In this document: positions 23,637-32,229 of the stretch, in pieces
Position numbering within the stretch: the first letter of the stretch is position 1
How the letters are laid out: every line of letters begins with the position of its first letter
Assembly: GCA_030684405.1 (NCBI GenBank)
Contig: JAUXYA010000037.1
Coordinates: forward strand, 1-64,000
Length of the DNA: 64,000 nucleotides
From: Burkholderiales bacterium
GTDB taxonomy: Bacteria; Pseudomonadota; Gammaproteobacteria; Burkholderiales; SG8-41
Reading direction: 5' to 3'
Notes under the pieces: model-generated
What the model was told of the DNA's origin: nothing
Seen by the model: only the letters and a program-made list of their open reading frames with translations
Database searches by the model: none
Made by a program: the position numbers and the translations under genes

Positions 23637-24362
23637 TTAGCTTTGTGCCCGCAGCAACGGCGCAGTCAGTGCCGAGAGGCTGGATTTCTGCCGGCCCAGC
23701 GCGTCGAAATTCTCCGGCGCCAGCCACTGCTCGTGCGCGGCGCGGATCGCCGGCCACTCGAGGTCGGTGATCGAGAACCACGCTGTGTCGCGATTGCGGT
23801 TCTTGTAGATCACAGCCTGCTGGAAACAACCCTCGTAGGAAAAGCCGAAGCGCTGCGCAGCTGCGCGCGAGGGCAGATTCAGCGCATCACATTTCCATTC
23901 ATAGCGGCGATAACCGAGATCAAAAGCGTTTTTCATCATCAGGTGCATCGCCTCGGTCATCGCGGGTTTGCGCGCCACCAGCGGTGTCAGCTTGATGCCG
24001 CCGACTTCGATGCAGCCGTTGGCGGGGTCGATGCGCATGTACGAAGCGACGCCGCCAGCGCGGCCGGAGGTGAGGTCAATGATCGCGTAGAAGCGCGGAT
24101 CGTCGCGCCCGGCCTGGGCTTCGACCCAGGCGCGGTAATCGGTCAGCGTCGCGAAGGGGCCGTAAGCCATGTAGGTCCAGCCGCGGCCGTCAGTTTCTAG
24201 CTTGTTGGCGTCGTGCAGCTGCACGGCATGGCGTTCGGGATGCAGCGGCTCTAGCCGGCAGTAACGGCCTTCGAGCACCGTGCGCGGTGGCAGCGGCGGG
24301 GGCGTCCAGCCCTCAACCGGAAATCCGACGGGCTGCCCGTATTCGTTGAGCTGGTCGCTCAT
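23637..24362 (-). CDS. GNAT-family N-acetyltransferase
   Basis: 241 residues from the ATG at 24362, which overlaps the stop of the aconitase-like small subunit gene by 4 bp (ATGA), so the two are translationally coupled. GNAT domain of the RimJ/RimL type: YCRLEPLHPERHAVQLHDAN, FYAIIDLTSGRAGGVASYMRIDPANGCIEVGGI, AMTEAMHLMMKNAFDLGYRRYEWKCDALNLPSRAAAQRFGF. The C-terminal part (QAVIYKNRNRDTAWFSITDLEW) is typical of this group. The acceptor is unknown; the coupling suggests a small molecule or protein related to the hydro-lyase. Confidence 0.88.
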   Translation of the reverse strand: MSDQLNEYGQPVGFPVEGWTPPPLPPRTVLEGRYCRLEPLHPERHAVQLHDANKLETDGRGWTYMAYGPFATLTDYRAWVEAQAGRDDPRFYAIIDLTSGRAGGVASYMRIDPANGCIEVGGIKLTPLVARKPAMTEAMHLMMKNAFDLGYRRYEWKCDALNLPSRAAAQRFGFSYEGCFQQAVIYKNRNRDTAWFSITDLEWPAIRAAHEQWLAPENFDALGRQKSSLSALTAPLLRAQS

Positions 24363-24898
24363 GCGGGTTGTCCGGCGCCGCGGGTTTCCTGCCAGCGCTT
24401 GAGCCAGCCGGCGTTGCCGCCGAGCTCGACGATTTCCATCAGTGCATCGGGAATCGGCGGGTACTCGCGGCGGATGTCCTTCGTGTGGTTGATGAAGTAG
24501 CCATCGCGGAAATTGACTTCCAGTTCGTCGCCGGTTTCGCACATTTCGAGCACGTTGACGCAGTCGGTCATCACCCGTAGCCCGCAGCCGATTGCCGCGC
24601 GGTAGGCGAGGAAGGGCATCGATTCGCAGACCAGCCCCAGCCCCAGCGCCTGCATCGCGATGTATCCATTCATTTTCGGACCCATGCCGAAGTTTTTGCC
24701 GGTGACGATGATGTCGTCCGGCTTGCAGCGGGTGTGGAAGCCCGGATCGGTTTCCTCGAACAGATGCGGGATGATGTCCTTGGGGTCGAAATGCCGCCCG
24801 ACGATGATGCGGTTCGGCACCACACCGCCCGCATGCCAGACATCATGGCCGAGCTTGTAGCAGCGGCCCTTGAGGACCCATTGGAAGTCAGATGACAT
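24359..24898 (-). CDS. Aconitase/LeuD-type hydro-lyase small subunit, strongly divergent
   Basis: 179 residues, the size of 3-isopropylmalate dehydratase small subunits. Recognisable by GRCYKLGHDV at the start, DIIVTGKNFGMGPKMNGYIAMQALG and LGLVCESM. In normal members the central motif reads NFGCGSSREHA; here GSSRE is GPKMN, and the N-terminal DNINTD-type motif reads GGVVPNR. The catalytic Ser/Arg loop is therefore missing. It pairs with the large subunit at 25478-26743, but the two genes are separated by a repeat-flanked GIY-YIG gene. The GNAT gene overlaps its stop codon. Substrate probably an unusual hydroxy-di or tricarboxylate (inference). Confidence 0.75.
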   Translation of the reverse strand: MSSDFQWVLKGRCYKLGHDVWHAGGVVPNRIIVGRHFDPKDIIPHLFEETDPGFHTRCKPDDIIVTGKNFGMGPKMNGYIAMQALGLGLVCESMPFLAYRAAIGCGLRVMTDCVNVLEMCETGDELEVNFRDGYFINHTKDIRREYPPIPDALMEIVELGGNAGWLKRWQETRGAGQPA

Positions 24899-24929
24899 TA
24901 TTGTTTCCCACAGACAGTAATAACCAGGT

Positions 24930-25014
24930 CGTCATTCCGGCCAAGCGCAGCGCGTGCCGGAATCCAGGAAGGCAGTAGCAAACCCAATGGATTCCGGCGT
25001 TTGCCGGAATGACG
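24930..25014. repeat. Palindromic attcc/ggaat repeat pair, downstream flank of the GIY-YIG gene
   Basis: Left unit cgtcattccggccaagcgcagcgcgtgccggaatccag (24930-24966) and right unit tggattccggcgtttgccggaatgac (24988-25013). It ends 20 bp from the GIY-YIG stop codon. Confidence 0.85.
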
Positions 25015-25033
25015 AAATGGGATGCATTGTTGT

Positions 25034-25321
25034 TCATATCAGGCTTTTGTAAAGGTCGGTCCACGCCGGATTTTCCTTCTCGATAAGTTCCAGTTTCCAT
25101 TGCCGTTTCCAGCCCTTGATCGTTTTCTCGCGCGATATCGCGGATTCCATGTTCTCGTGAATTTCGTACCAGACGAGCGTATGCACGCCGTACTTTTTGG
25201 TGAAACCTTCAACGACGTTGCTTTTGTGTTCCCAGATTCTCTTGATGATGTCCGATGTCACGCCGACATAGAGCGTGCCGTTCTTGCAGCTGGCCAGCAG
25301 GTATACGCATGGTTGCTTCAC
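25034..25321 (-). CDS. Small GIY-YIG nuclease-domain protein
   Basis: 95 residues; GTG start at 25321. GIY-YIG domain: PCVYLLASCKNGTLYVGVTSD (the VYL...LYVG motif replaces GIY-YIG), KRIWEHK (conserved Arg and His), FTKKYGVHTLVWYEIH, and the Glu of MESAISREKTIKGW. This matches the stand-alone UPF0213-like group, whose biology is unclear. It lies between the two subunit genes of an aconitase-like enzyme, on the same strand, and palindromic repeats begin 3 bp before its start codon and 20 bp after its stop. The repeat thus also occupies its ribosome binding region. Confidence 0.9.
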   Translation of the reverse strand: MKQPCVYLLASCKNGTLYVGVTSDIIKRIWEHKSNVVEGFTKKYGVHTLVWYEIHENMESAISREKTIKGWKRQWKLELIEKENPAWTDLYKSLI

Positions 25322-25324
25322 TGC

Positions 25325-25352
25325 CTGGATTCCGGCGTCCGCCGGAATGACG
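25325..25352. repeat. Single palindromic unit abutting the GIY-YIG start codon
   Basis: CTGGATTCCGGCGTCCGCCG-gaatgacg, one unit of the attcc/ggaat family. On the coding strand of the GIY-YIG gene it ends three bases before the GTG. Confidence 0.8.
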
Positions 25353-25385
25353 GGTTTAAATCGATCATGTTGCTTATTTCGTAGC

Positions 25386-25470
25386 CGTCATTCCGGACGC
25401 GCAAAGCGCGATCCGGAATCCACAAAAACATGGCGCATCTCGCGGATTCCGGCTTGCGCCGGAACGACGG
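25386..25470. repeat. Palindromic attcc/ggaat repeat pair, upstream flank of the GIY-YIG gene
   Basis: cgtcattccggacgcgcaaa-gcgcgatccggaatccac (25386-25423) faces ggattccggcttgcgccggaacgacgg (25443-25470). It lies just after the stop codon of the aconitase-like large subunit. The left arm matches that of the repeat at 23544. Confidence 0.85.
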
Positions 25471-25477
25471 ATGGTGA

Positions 25478-26743
25478 TCACAGTTTTCGCGCATCGGCAA
25501 TTTTTCCCGCCACTGCGGAAGCCGCTACCGTAGCGGGGCTGCCGAGATACAACCGGGCATCCTTCGCGCCGAAACGGCCGGCGTTGTTGTTGGTCGCGGT
25601 GGAGATCGACACTTCACCCGAATGCACCGGGCCGATCACCGCGTCGTTGCAAGGGCCGCAGCCCGGCGGCAGCATCACCGCGCCGGCCTCGATGAAAATG
25701 CCGAGCAGGCCTTCCGCCGCCAGTCGGCGGTTGGTCGCTTCGGAACCCGGTGCGATGAACAGCCGCACGTTGGGCGCGAGGCGGCGGCCCTTCAGGAGGT
25801 TCGCCGCGATGACCAGGTCCTCCCACATGCCGGAGCCACAGGAGCCAATGAAGGCATGGTCGATGGCTGTGCCCTCGACCCGGGAGACGTCCACTGCGTT
25901 CTCGACGCTGCCTGGCAGCGAAACCTGGGGCTCCAGCCGCGAGATGTCGAGCACGAGGTCGGCGTCGTACTGCGCGTCGGGGTCGGAGTACACCGGCGTG
26001 AAAGGCCGCTGCGCCTTCGAGCGCGCGTGTTCGAGGATCGCCGCCGACGGCGGCACGAACACGCCGTAGGCGCGGATCTCGGTCGGGGTCGAGCACAGTG
26101 CCGCGCGCGAGGCGAGGTCGAACTGTTCGAGGTCGCCAGCGTATTCAAGCACTCGGTAATCGAGGTCAGCGGTGAGTCCGCCCTGCTTCAGTTGCGCCGC
26201 GAAATGGAAGCCGACGTCGCGTGCGTGCACGCCAGGCGGCAGCCGGCCCTTCAGCGTCAGGCGTACGGACTTCGGCACCATCACCCAGTTGGTGCCGGTG
26301 GCGAGCACGCGGCTGATTTCGCTGCCGATGCGGAAGCCGAAGGCACCGATCGCGCCGGCATTGGTGGCATGGCGGTCGTTGTCGAAATAGAACATGCCCG
26401 GCAGCAGCAGGCCGGACTCCATCGGGAAAATGTGGCCATGGCCGCCGCGGCCGACGTCGTAGAAATTTTTCACGCCCCAGGCTTTCGCTGCCTGGCGGTT
26501 GAAGGCGCCGCGTTCGGCCGCGCGCGCACTGCCGTAGATCACGTCGTGATCAGTGACCATCAGCACCTTGTCCGGCGCCGCCAGCCGGGTGATTCCCAGG
26601 CCATCGAGCTCGCGCTTGGCGCCCATGACGACGCCGTCGTGGATCATGATGAAGTCGGGATCGGGGGAGACGACGTCTCCGGGTTTGATGCTGCTGCGGC
26701 CGCTTTTCAGCGCGAGCACTTTTTCGACTGCGGTCTGGGGCAT
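25478..26743 (-). CDS. Aconitase/LeuC-type hydro-lyase large subunit
   Basis: 421 residues from the ATG at 26743 (MPQTAVEKVLALKSG). It holds the three Cys that bind the [4Fe-4S] cluster in this superfamily: one in FIGSCGSGMWEDL and two in PPGCGPC, plus FDNDRHATNAGAIGAFGFRIGS (equivalent of GDSHTxTxGA) and the C-terminal NNNAGRFGAKDARLYLGSPATVAASAVAGKI. The central section (DLASRAALCSTPTEIRAYGVFVPP) differs from LeuC (normally MSIEAGAR), so the substrate is unlikely to be isopropylmalate or citrate. The small subunit lies 580 bp downstream after a repeat-GIY-YIG-repeat insertion. Confidence 0.85.
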   Translation of the reverse strand: MPQTAVEKVLALKSGRSSIKPGDVVSPDPDFIMIHDGVVMGAKRELDGLGITRLAAPDKVLMVTDHDVIYGSARAAERGAFNRQAAKAWGVKNFYDVGRGGHGHIFPMESGLLLPGMFYFDNDRHATNAGAIGAFGFRIGSEISRVLATGTNWVMVPKSVRLTLKGRLPPGVHARDVGFHFAAQLKQGGLTADLDYRVLEYAGDLEQFDLASRAALCSTPTEIRAYGVFVPPSAAILEHARSKAQRPFTPVYSDPDAQYDADLVLDISRLEPQVSLPGSVENAVDVSRVEGTAIDHAFIGSCGSGMWEDLVIAANLLKGRRLAPNVRLFIAPGSEATNRRLAAEGLLGIFIEAGAVMLPPGCGPCNDAVIGPVHSGEVSISTATNNNAGRFGAKDARLYLGSPATVAASAVAGKIADARKL

Positions 26744-26852
26744 GGCAGGGATCGTGTGTGGTGTCCGTGAAGAGGTCCCGAGGCTAAGTATCCCGGGCAG
26801 GGCTGTCAAGGCAATGGACAGCCGGATGAGGCCGGCGCACACTGATCCGGCA

Positions 26853-27404
26853 ATGAACCCCGCGACCCGTGCCCGCAAGCTGCTGCGCACCTGCCTTTGG
26901 CTGGTGCTGGCCACGGCCTTGCCTGCGGTGGCGCAGCAGAGTGAACTCGCGCAATTCGAGAATCTTGCCACCAGCCCCTATGTCCACTGCGCGTTCTACC
27001 GCCAGTACAACATCGATCCACGCACCGGCGACCGGCTGCTGGTCGAGGGTGCATCCGATTCCCTGACTCACTACCAGCGTCAGGGCAACCGCCTGCGCTC
27101 GATCGACACCCGGCGCGCCGGTGCGCGTGACGCGCAGCTGTTGCGCGGCAAGAACTACCTGCATTTCATTGAGCGCAGCGGAGGACTTTACGTGGTGACG
27201 ACAATCTATGCCTGCCTCATGCGCGACGCACGGAGCGACATCTGCATCAACTACGGCGCGGTGAACGCGCGGCACTTCGATTCACGCGTTCTGCGCGATC
27301 CGGATGCGGTGTTCGAGGAACTGCAGGCCCATGCCGATCCGGGGTTCTGCGACCACAGCTTTATTCACTTGAGGGAAGCGGCTGCCGCACCCCCCGGGCA
27401 TTAA
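26853..27404 (+). CDS. Secreted hypothetical protein
   Basis: 183 residues from ATG 26853; ATG 26814 is an alternative that adds 13 residues. Signal peptide: basic N-region RARKLLR, hydrophobic TCLWLVLATALPAVA, cleavage near residue 28. The mature part has four Cys (YVHCAFYR, IYACLMRD, SDICINYG, PGFCDHSF), which could form disulfides in the periplasm, and LRGKNYLHFIERSGGLYVVTTIYAC. I do not recognise the family. Divergent from the aconitase-like large subunit gene. Confidence 0.7.
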   Translation: MNPATRARKLLRTCLWLVLATALPAVAQQSELAQFENLATSPYVHCAFYRQYNIDPRTGDRLLVEGASDSLTHYQRQGNRLRSIDTRRAGARDAQLLRGKNYLHFIERSGGLYVVTTIYACLMRDARSDICINYGAVNARHFDSRVLRDPDAVFEELQAHADPGFCDHSFIHLREAAAAPPGH

Positions 27405-27528
27405 CGCAACCTTTGCTGCAAATGGCTGTCATACGATTTGAATGATTCACTTTTATCCTGATGGATGCTGTCACGTTCAGCATTCCTTGAATATTTGTTG
27501 ATGAATAATTAACAGAAGGAGGGTTGTT

Positions 27529-28602
27529 ATGGCCAAAATGAAGGCGGCTGTGTTTGTCGAGCCTGGTCGCATCGTGCTCGATGAGAAACCGATACCCGAC
27601 GTAGGTCCGCTCGATGCGCTGGTCCGCGTGACCACGACGACGATCTGCGGCACTGATGTGCATATCCTGAAGGGTGAGTATCCGGTGGCCCGGGGGTTGA
27701 CGGTCGGACACGAACCGGTTGGCGTGATCGAGAAACTTGGGTCGGCGGTGCGTGGCTACCATGAAGGCCAGCGCGTGATCGCGGGTGCGATCACGCCCAG
27801 CGGCTGGAGCAATGCCTGTCAGTGTGGCTACGGTTCACAGGACGGGGCCGGTGTCGCGCATGGCTGGAAGCCTCTGGGAGGCTGGCGCTTTGGCAACACC
27901 ATTGATGGCTGCCAGGCCGAGTTTGTGCTGGTTCCTGACGCGATGACCAATCTGGCGGTGGTGCCCGAAGGACTGAGCGACGAACAGGTGCTGATGTGCC
28001 CCGACATCATGTCCACTGGCTTCGGCGGTGCCGAGAATGGCGGCATCCGCATCGGCGACACGGTCGCCGTGTTCGCCCAGGGGCCGATTGGTCTGTGCGC
28101 GACCGCAGGCGCCAAGCTGAGCGGCGCGACCACCGTGATCGGTGTCGACCGCATTGCCGGCCGTCTCGAGATCGCGCGACGCATGGGGGCGGACATCGTG
28201 ATCGACTCGAGCCGCGAGGATCCGGTGCAGGAAATACTGCGCCTGACCGGAGGCCGCGGTGTCGATGTCGCGATTGAGGCCTTGGGCTTACAGGATACTT
28301 TTGAGGCCTGCCTGCGCGTGCTGCGACCTGGCGGTACGTTGTCAAGCCTGGGCGTGTATTCCAGTGATCTGAAGATTCCGCTGGGTGCGTTTGCCGCCGG
28401 GTTGGGCGATCACAAAATCATCACCACCCTATGTCCGGGTGGCAAGGAGCGCATGCGCCGGTTGATGGCGGTAATCCAGGCCGGGCGTCTGGATCTGGGG
28501 CCGATGGTGACGCATCGCTTCAAGCTTGACGACATCGAGCAGGCCTACGAACTGTTCGGACACCAGCGTGATGGTGTATTGAAGGTTGCCATCACGCCAT
28601 AG
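27529..28602 (+). CDS. Zinc-dependent alcohol dehydrogenase (secondary ADH / CbADH-like group)
   Basis: 357 residues, MDR superfamily. Catalytic Zn ligands Cys (TTICGTDVH), His and Glu (GLTVGHEPVGVIEKLGS) and Asp (MCPDIMSTGFGGAE, as in clostridial secondary ADH). GGWRFGNTIDGCQAEFVLVPDA is typical of that group. Rossmann part: VAVFAQGPIGLCATAGAKLSGA and VDRIAGRLEIARRMGAD. It oxidises secondary or short-chain alcohols or related carbonyls with NAD(P). ATG 27529 with GAAGGAGGGTTGTT as ribosome binding site. Monocistronic by appearance. Confidence 0.92.
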   Translation: MAKMKAAVFVEPGRIVLDEKPIPDVGPLDALVRVTTTTICGTDVHILKGEYPVARGLTVGHEPVGVIEKLGSAVRGYHEGQRVIAGAITPSGWSNACQCGYGSQDGAGVAHGWKPLGGWRFGNTIDGCQAEFVLVPDAMTNLAVVPEGLSDEQVLMCPDIMSTGFGGAENGGIRIGDTVAVFAQGPIGLCATAGAKLSGATTVIGVDRIAGRLEIARRMGADIVIDSSREDPVQEILRLTGGRGVDVAIEALGLQDTFEACLRVLRPGGTLSSLGVYSSDLKIPLGAFAAGLGDHKIITTLCPGGKERMRRLMAVIQAGRLDLGPMVTHRFKLDDIEQAYELFGHQRDGVLKVAITP

Positions 28603-28718
28603 TGGCGATGTTGTAAGTCGACTCACTCCCTCAGCAAGTCCGGGTTTCGTGCGGGACCGGATCCGCGGGGCGAACGGGAGTCAGGCGATGATCTTTTGGG
28701 CTGGCGTTCCGCGATCGC

Positions 28719-29870
28719 TCAGGCCGCCAGCCGTCCCGCCCGGCAATCCTCGATTTTCCTGCGCAGGTAATCCGCTGCCCGGTCGATTTCCTCGGCGGTG
28801 TTGAAGCGGCCGACGGTGATGCGGATCGAGTTGCCGGCGATGCCGGCATCCGAGCCAAGTGCCTGCAGCACGTGCGAGACGCCGCCGGTGGAGCAGGCCG
28901 AGGTCGAGGACACGGCGATGTCGGTCAGCGTGGTGACCAGTGAATCGCAGTTGGGGATGTCGAGGCTGATGTTCAGATTGTTGGCGATGCGCCGCTCGAG
29001 GTCACCGTTGAGCATCACGCCGGGCAGGTCTTTCAGTTTCGACCAGAAGCGGTCGCGCAGCGCGCGCAACTGCGGCACTTCAGTCGCCATAAGTTCACCG
29101 GCGATGCGGAAGGCCGTGCCCATGCCGACGATCTGGTGGGTGGCGAGCGTGCCCGAACGCAGACCGCGCTCGTGGCCGCCGCCATGCATCTGGCATTCGA
29201 GGCGCACCTGCGGCGAGCGCCGCACATAGAGCGCGCCGATGCCCTTGGGACCGTAGGTCTTGTGCGCGGTCAGCGACATGATGTCCACCGGCCACTGCGC
29301 AAGGTCGATCGCGACCTTGCCGGTGGCCTGGGCGGCGTCGACATGGAACAGCGTGCCGTTGGCGCGGCATAGCGCGCCGAGTGCTGCGATGTCCTGGATC
29401 ACGCCGATCTCGTTGTTGACCAGCATCACTGAGGCCAGCACGGTGTCCGGTCGCAGCGCGGCGCGGAAGGTTTCGGTGTCGAGCAGGCCATTTTTCATTG
29501 GCGCGAGATAGGTCACCTCGAACCCCTGCTTCTCCAGCCACTGCATGGTGTCGAGTACGGCCTTGTGTTCGGTCTGCACCGTGATGAGGTGGCGGCCGCG
29601 TTTCTGACCGGCCAGCGCCGCGCCTTTGACCGCGAGGTTGTTGGACTCGGTGGCACCGGAGGTCCAGACGATGTCGCGCAATTCGGCGCCGACCAGTTTT
29701 GCCACCTCGGCGCGTGCCTGCTCGACGGCGCGACCGGCGCTGCGCCCGAAGGTGTGGGTGCCGCTCGCCGGGTTGCCGAATTCGCTGCGCAGGAAGGGCA
29801 GCATCGCGTCGAGCACGGCGGGGTCCAGCGGTGTGGTGGCCGAATTGTCGAGGTAGATCGGGGTGTGCAT
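28719..29870 (-). CDS. Cysteine desulfurase, NifS/IscS family
   Basis: 383 residues, class V aminotransferase fold. PLP-binding Lys204 in [10 protein letters not shown], His102 in TEHKAVLD stacking on PLP, Asp178 and Gln181 (HVDAAQ), and the catalytic Cys326 in [10 protein letters not shown] on the flexible loop. These positions match E. coli IscS (His104, Lys206, Cys328) almost exactly. It moves sulfur from L-cysteine to acceptors for Fe-S clusters or tRNA thiolation. No iscR/iscU/hscA genes are next to it; only a 93-residue unknown protein precedes it in the operon. Probably an additional, non-isc desulfurase. Confidence 0.92.
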   Translation of the reverse strand: MHTPIYLDNSATTPLDPAVLDAMLPFLRSEFGNPASGTHTFGRSAGRAVEQARAEVAKLVGAELRDIVWTSGATESNNLAVKGAALAGQKRGRHLITVQTEHKAVLDTMQWLEKQGFEVTYLAPMKNGLLDTETFRAALRPDTVLASVMLVNNEIGVIQDIAALGALCRANGTLFHVDAAQATGKVAIDLAQWPVDIMSLTAHKTYGPKGIGALYVRRSPQVRLECQMHGGGHERGLRSGTLATHQIVGMGTAFRIAGELMATEVPQLRALRDRFWSKLKDLPGVMLNGDLERRIANNLNISLDIPNCDSLVTTLTDIAVSSTSACSTGGVSHVLQALGSDAGIAGNSIRITVGRFNTAEEIDRAADYLRRKIEDCRAGRLAA

Positions 29871-29877
29871 CGGCGCC

Positions 29878-30159
29878 TCAGTGCTTCTGTTCGGGCTGAT
29901 TCTGCTGTTCCTGCTGCTCTTTCATCAGTGCGGCGATCACGCGCTGGCGCTTGACCTCAACTTCCTTCGCGAAGCCGGGATGGCGCTGCTCGACGAGGCC
30001 GGTGGCCATGCCGAGTTTCAGGAATGCCGCGGCGAACACTGCGGAGAGGTCATCGAGGTCGGGGCTGACCGTGGCCAGGCGCATGGCCTCGGCGGTTTCG
30101 TCGTAGAGCTGCTGCATTGCGGCCTGAAGCTCGTCGTCAAACAGTTTGGGTTTGTCCAT
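29878..30159 (-). CDS. Small cytoplasmic protein of unknown function (93 aa)
   Basis: 93 residues from ATG 30159 ([21 protein letters not shown]). Helical, acidic in the first half, and with a Gln/Glu-rich C-terminal tail ([16 protein letters not shown]). No Cys, no membrane segment. It is encoded 7 bp upstream of the cysteine desulfurase gene, so they are very probably one operon and the protein might assist that enzyme, but I do not recognise it. Confidence 0.65.
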   Translation of the reverse strand: MDKPKLFDDELQAAMQQLYDETAEAMRLATVSPDLDDLSAVFAAAFLKLGMATGLVEQRHPGFAKEVEVKRQRVIAALMKEQQEQQNQPEQKH

Positions 30160-30261
30160 GATGGATATGCGGGAAATAGTGCGGAAAACAGAAGCGGAAT
30201 GTTGCGCTGATTGTACGCGATTCTGTACGCGATTCGCCCATCCGGCGATTAGAATGCCCCG

Positions 30262-31251
30262 ATGAATACTGTTGCACGCACGTTTGCCCTGGGACTCGCC
30301 GGCGCCGCAGTGGCCGGCGACATCGCGATCCGCGTGGCCTTTGCGCAAAATTACCCCAGTCGCACGGTCCGTTTGGTCGTGCCCGTCAGCGCCGGTGGCG
30401 CCACCGACGTTTTTGCGCGTTCACTGGCCCAGGGTTTCGTCGAAGCCTGGAGCCAGCAGGTCATCGTTGACAACCGGCCGGGCGCCGGCGGCATGATCGG
30501 CAGCGAACTGGTGGCGCGAGCCGTTCCCGACGGCTACACGCTGCTGATGGCCTATACCGCGCATGTCACCAATCCCTCGCTGTGGACGCGGCTGCCCTAC
30601 GACACGCTGAATGATTTCGCGCCGGTGGCGATGGTAGCCACCGTGCCCAATGTGTTGATCGTGCATCCGTCGCTGCCGGTGCGCTCGGTCAGGGAACTGG
30701 TGGCTTTTGCAAAACGGCGGCCGCATGAACTCGATTACGCGTCATCCGGCATCGGCACGGCGGCGCACCTCGCCGCGGTACTGTTTATGCAGCGTTCAGG
30801 TCTGTTCCTGACCCATATACCGTACAAGGGCGGCATGCCTGCGCTGTACGAACTCGCGGGCGGGCAGGTGTCGATCATGTTTGGCAGTATCGCCACTGCC
30901 CAGATGCACATCCGCAGCGGCCGCGTGCGCGCGCTGGCAGTGACCGGCGCACGACGCGCGACCGTCGCCCCGCAGTTGCCGACCATGCAGGAGTCGGGCA
31001 TCTCGGGTTACGAGGCGTTGTCGTGGTTTGCTCTGTTCGCACCCGTACAGACGCCTGGCACCGTGATCAATAGGGTCAATTCGGAAGTCGTCGCGATGCT
31101 GGCGCGCGCTGACATCCGCAGGCGCTTGATCGGCCAGGGTGCCGAAGTGTCGCCCTCGACACCCGGGGAACTCGGCGACCGCGTGCGAGCGGAGATCGTC
31201 AAGTGGGCGGATGTGATCCGCGCCGCCGGCATTGAGCCGATGAGGAATTGA
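30262..31251 (+). CDS. Bug/TctC-family tripartite tricarboxylate transporter receptor
   Basis: 329 residues with an export signal of about 29 residues ending near RVAFAQN. Bug motifs: YPSRTVRLVVPVSAGGATDVFAR, NRPGAGGMIGSELVARAVPDGYTLLMAY, LPYDTLNDFAPVAMVA, YASSGIGTAAHLAAVLFM, THIPYKGGMPALYELAGGQVSIMFG and VRALAVTGARR. Stand-alone gene between the cysteine desulfurase operon and uppP; no membrane TctAB subunits nearby. Confidence 0.92.
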   Translation: MNTVARTFALGLAGAAVAGDIAIRVAFAQNYPSRTVRLVVPVSAGGATDVFARSLAQGFVEAWSQQVIVDNRPGAGGMIGSELVARAVPDGYTLLMAYTAHVTNPSLWTRLPYDTLNDFAPVAMVATVPNVLIVHPSLPVRSVRELVAFAKRRPHELDYASSGIGTAAHLAAVLFMQRSGLFLTHIPYKGGMPALYELAGGQVSIMFGSIATAQMHIRSGRVRALAVTGARRATVAPQLPTMQESGISGYEALSWFALFAPVQTPGTVINRVNSEVVAMLARADIRRRLIGQGAEVSPSTPGELGDRVRAEIVKWADVIRAAGIEPMRN

Positions 31252-31412
31252 TGCACATCCTGTGGCGGGCGATGCAGGGAATGCCGTACTATTGCCGCCG
31301 CAGAATGGATGATGCGAAATAGGAAGACGTCTCATTTATACTGCTTTTCCCGGTCCGCGGCTGTTGCTCCGCCTGGATGACGGAGATCGTTTGAATACTT
31401 AACGGCTGCTGA

Positions 31413-32213
31413 ATGGATTGGATTCAGATCATTGCACTCGCCGCGGTGCAGGGCGTCACCGAGTTTCTGCCCATTTCCAGTGCGGCGCATCTCATCCTGC
31501 TGCCCCGGCTGGAAGGCTGGGCCGATCAGGGGCTGGCTTTCGATGTGGCTGTACATGTCGGTAGCCTGGCGGCGGTAATTGTCTATTTCCGGCGTGACCT
31601 TGCGTTGCTGGTGCGTGACTTCGGCCGTTCGCTGGCCACGCGGCAGCTGACCGGACAGAGTGGTCTGGCCTGGGCGGTACTGTGGGCGACGGTTCCGGTA
31701 GGCATCGCCGGGCTGTTGCTGAAGGATATGGTGGAGACAACCTTTCGCGCGCCACTGGTGATTGCAGGCGCGACCATCGGTTTTGCGCTGCTGTTGTGGT
31801 GGGCCGACGCAAGGCGGCGCGGCACGCGCGACGAGCACTCCATCGGCTGGCGGGACGTGCTGGTGATTGGCGTCGCGCAGGCGCTGGCCCTGGTTCCCGG
31901 CGCCTCGCGCTCCGGCATCACCATGACCGCGGCGATGATGATGGGGCTGTCGCGCACGGCTGCCGCTCGGTTTTCCTTCCTGCTGTCGATTCCGGTGATC
32001 GTGCTGGCGGGTGGTCTTCAGGTGGTCGAACTGGCTACAGCGCACGAGGCGGTGGATTGGATGGCATTGTCTTTCGGGGCAGTCGCATCCGCAGCAGCCG
32101 CATACGCATGCATCCACTTTTTTCTTGGCCTCATCGAGCGCATAGGGATGCTGCCCTTCGTGATCTACAGACTGCTGCTCGGGGCAATCCTGTTAGTCAT
32201 TTACGGCTTCTGA
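31413..32213 (+). CDS. uppP: Undecaprenyl-diphosphate phosphatase UppP (BacA)
   Basis: 266 residues, eight predicted membrane helices. Both catalytic loops are intact: GVTEFLPISSAAHLIL (Glu17 and Ser of the ExxxPISS motif) and ALVPGASRSGITMT (PGxSRSG with the catalytic Arg). It recycles the peptidoglycan lipid carrier by removing a phosphate from C55-PP on the periplasmic face. Length is normal. The ATG at 31413 follows a weak ribosome binding site. Single-gene unit. Confidence 0.95.
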   Translation: MDWIQIIALAAVQGVTEFLPISSAAHLILLPRLEGWADQGLAFDVAVHVGSLAAVIVYFRRDLALLVRDFGRSLATRQLTGQSGLAWAVLWATVPVGIAGLLLKDMVETTFRAPLVIAGATIGFALLLWWADARRRGTRDEHSIGWRDVLVIGVAQALALVPGASRSGITMTAAMMMGLSRTAAARFSFLLSIPVIVLAGGLQVVELATAHEAVDWMALSFGAVASAAAAYACIHFFLGLIERIGMLPFVIYRLLLGAILLVIYGF

Positions 32214-32229
32214 GTGAATTACGCAGTGG

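Noticed and set aside
24930-25470. CRISPR array from the regularly repeated palindromes
   Set aside because: Only isolated pairs, units differ in orientation and sequence, no regular unique spacers and no cas genes.
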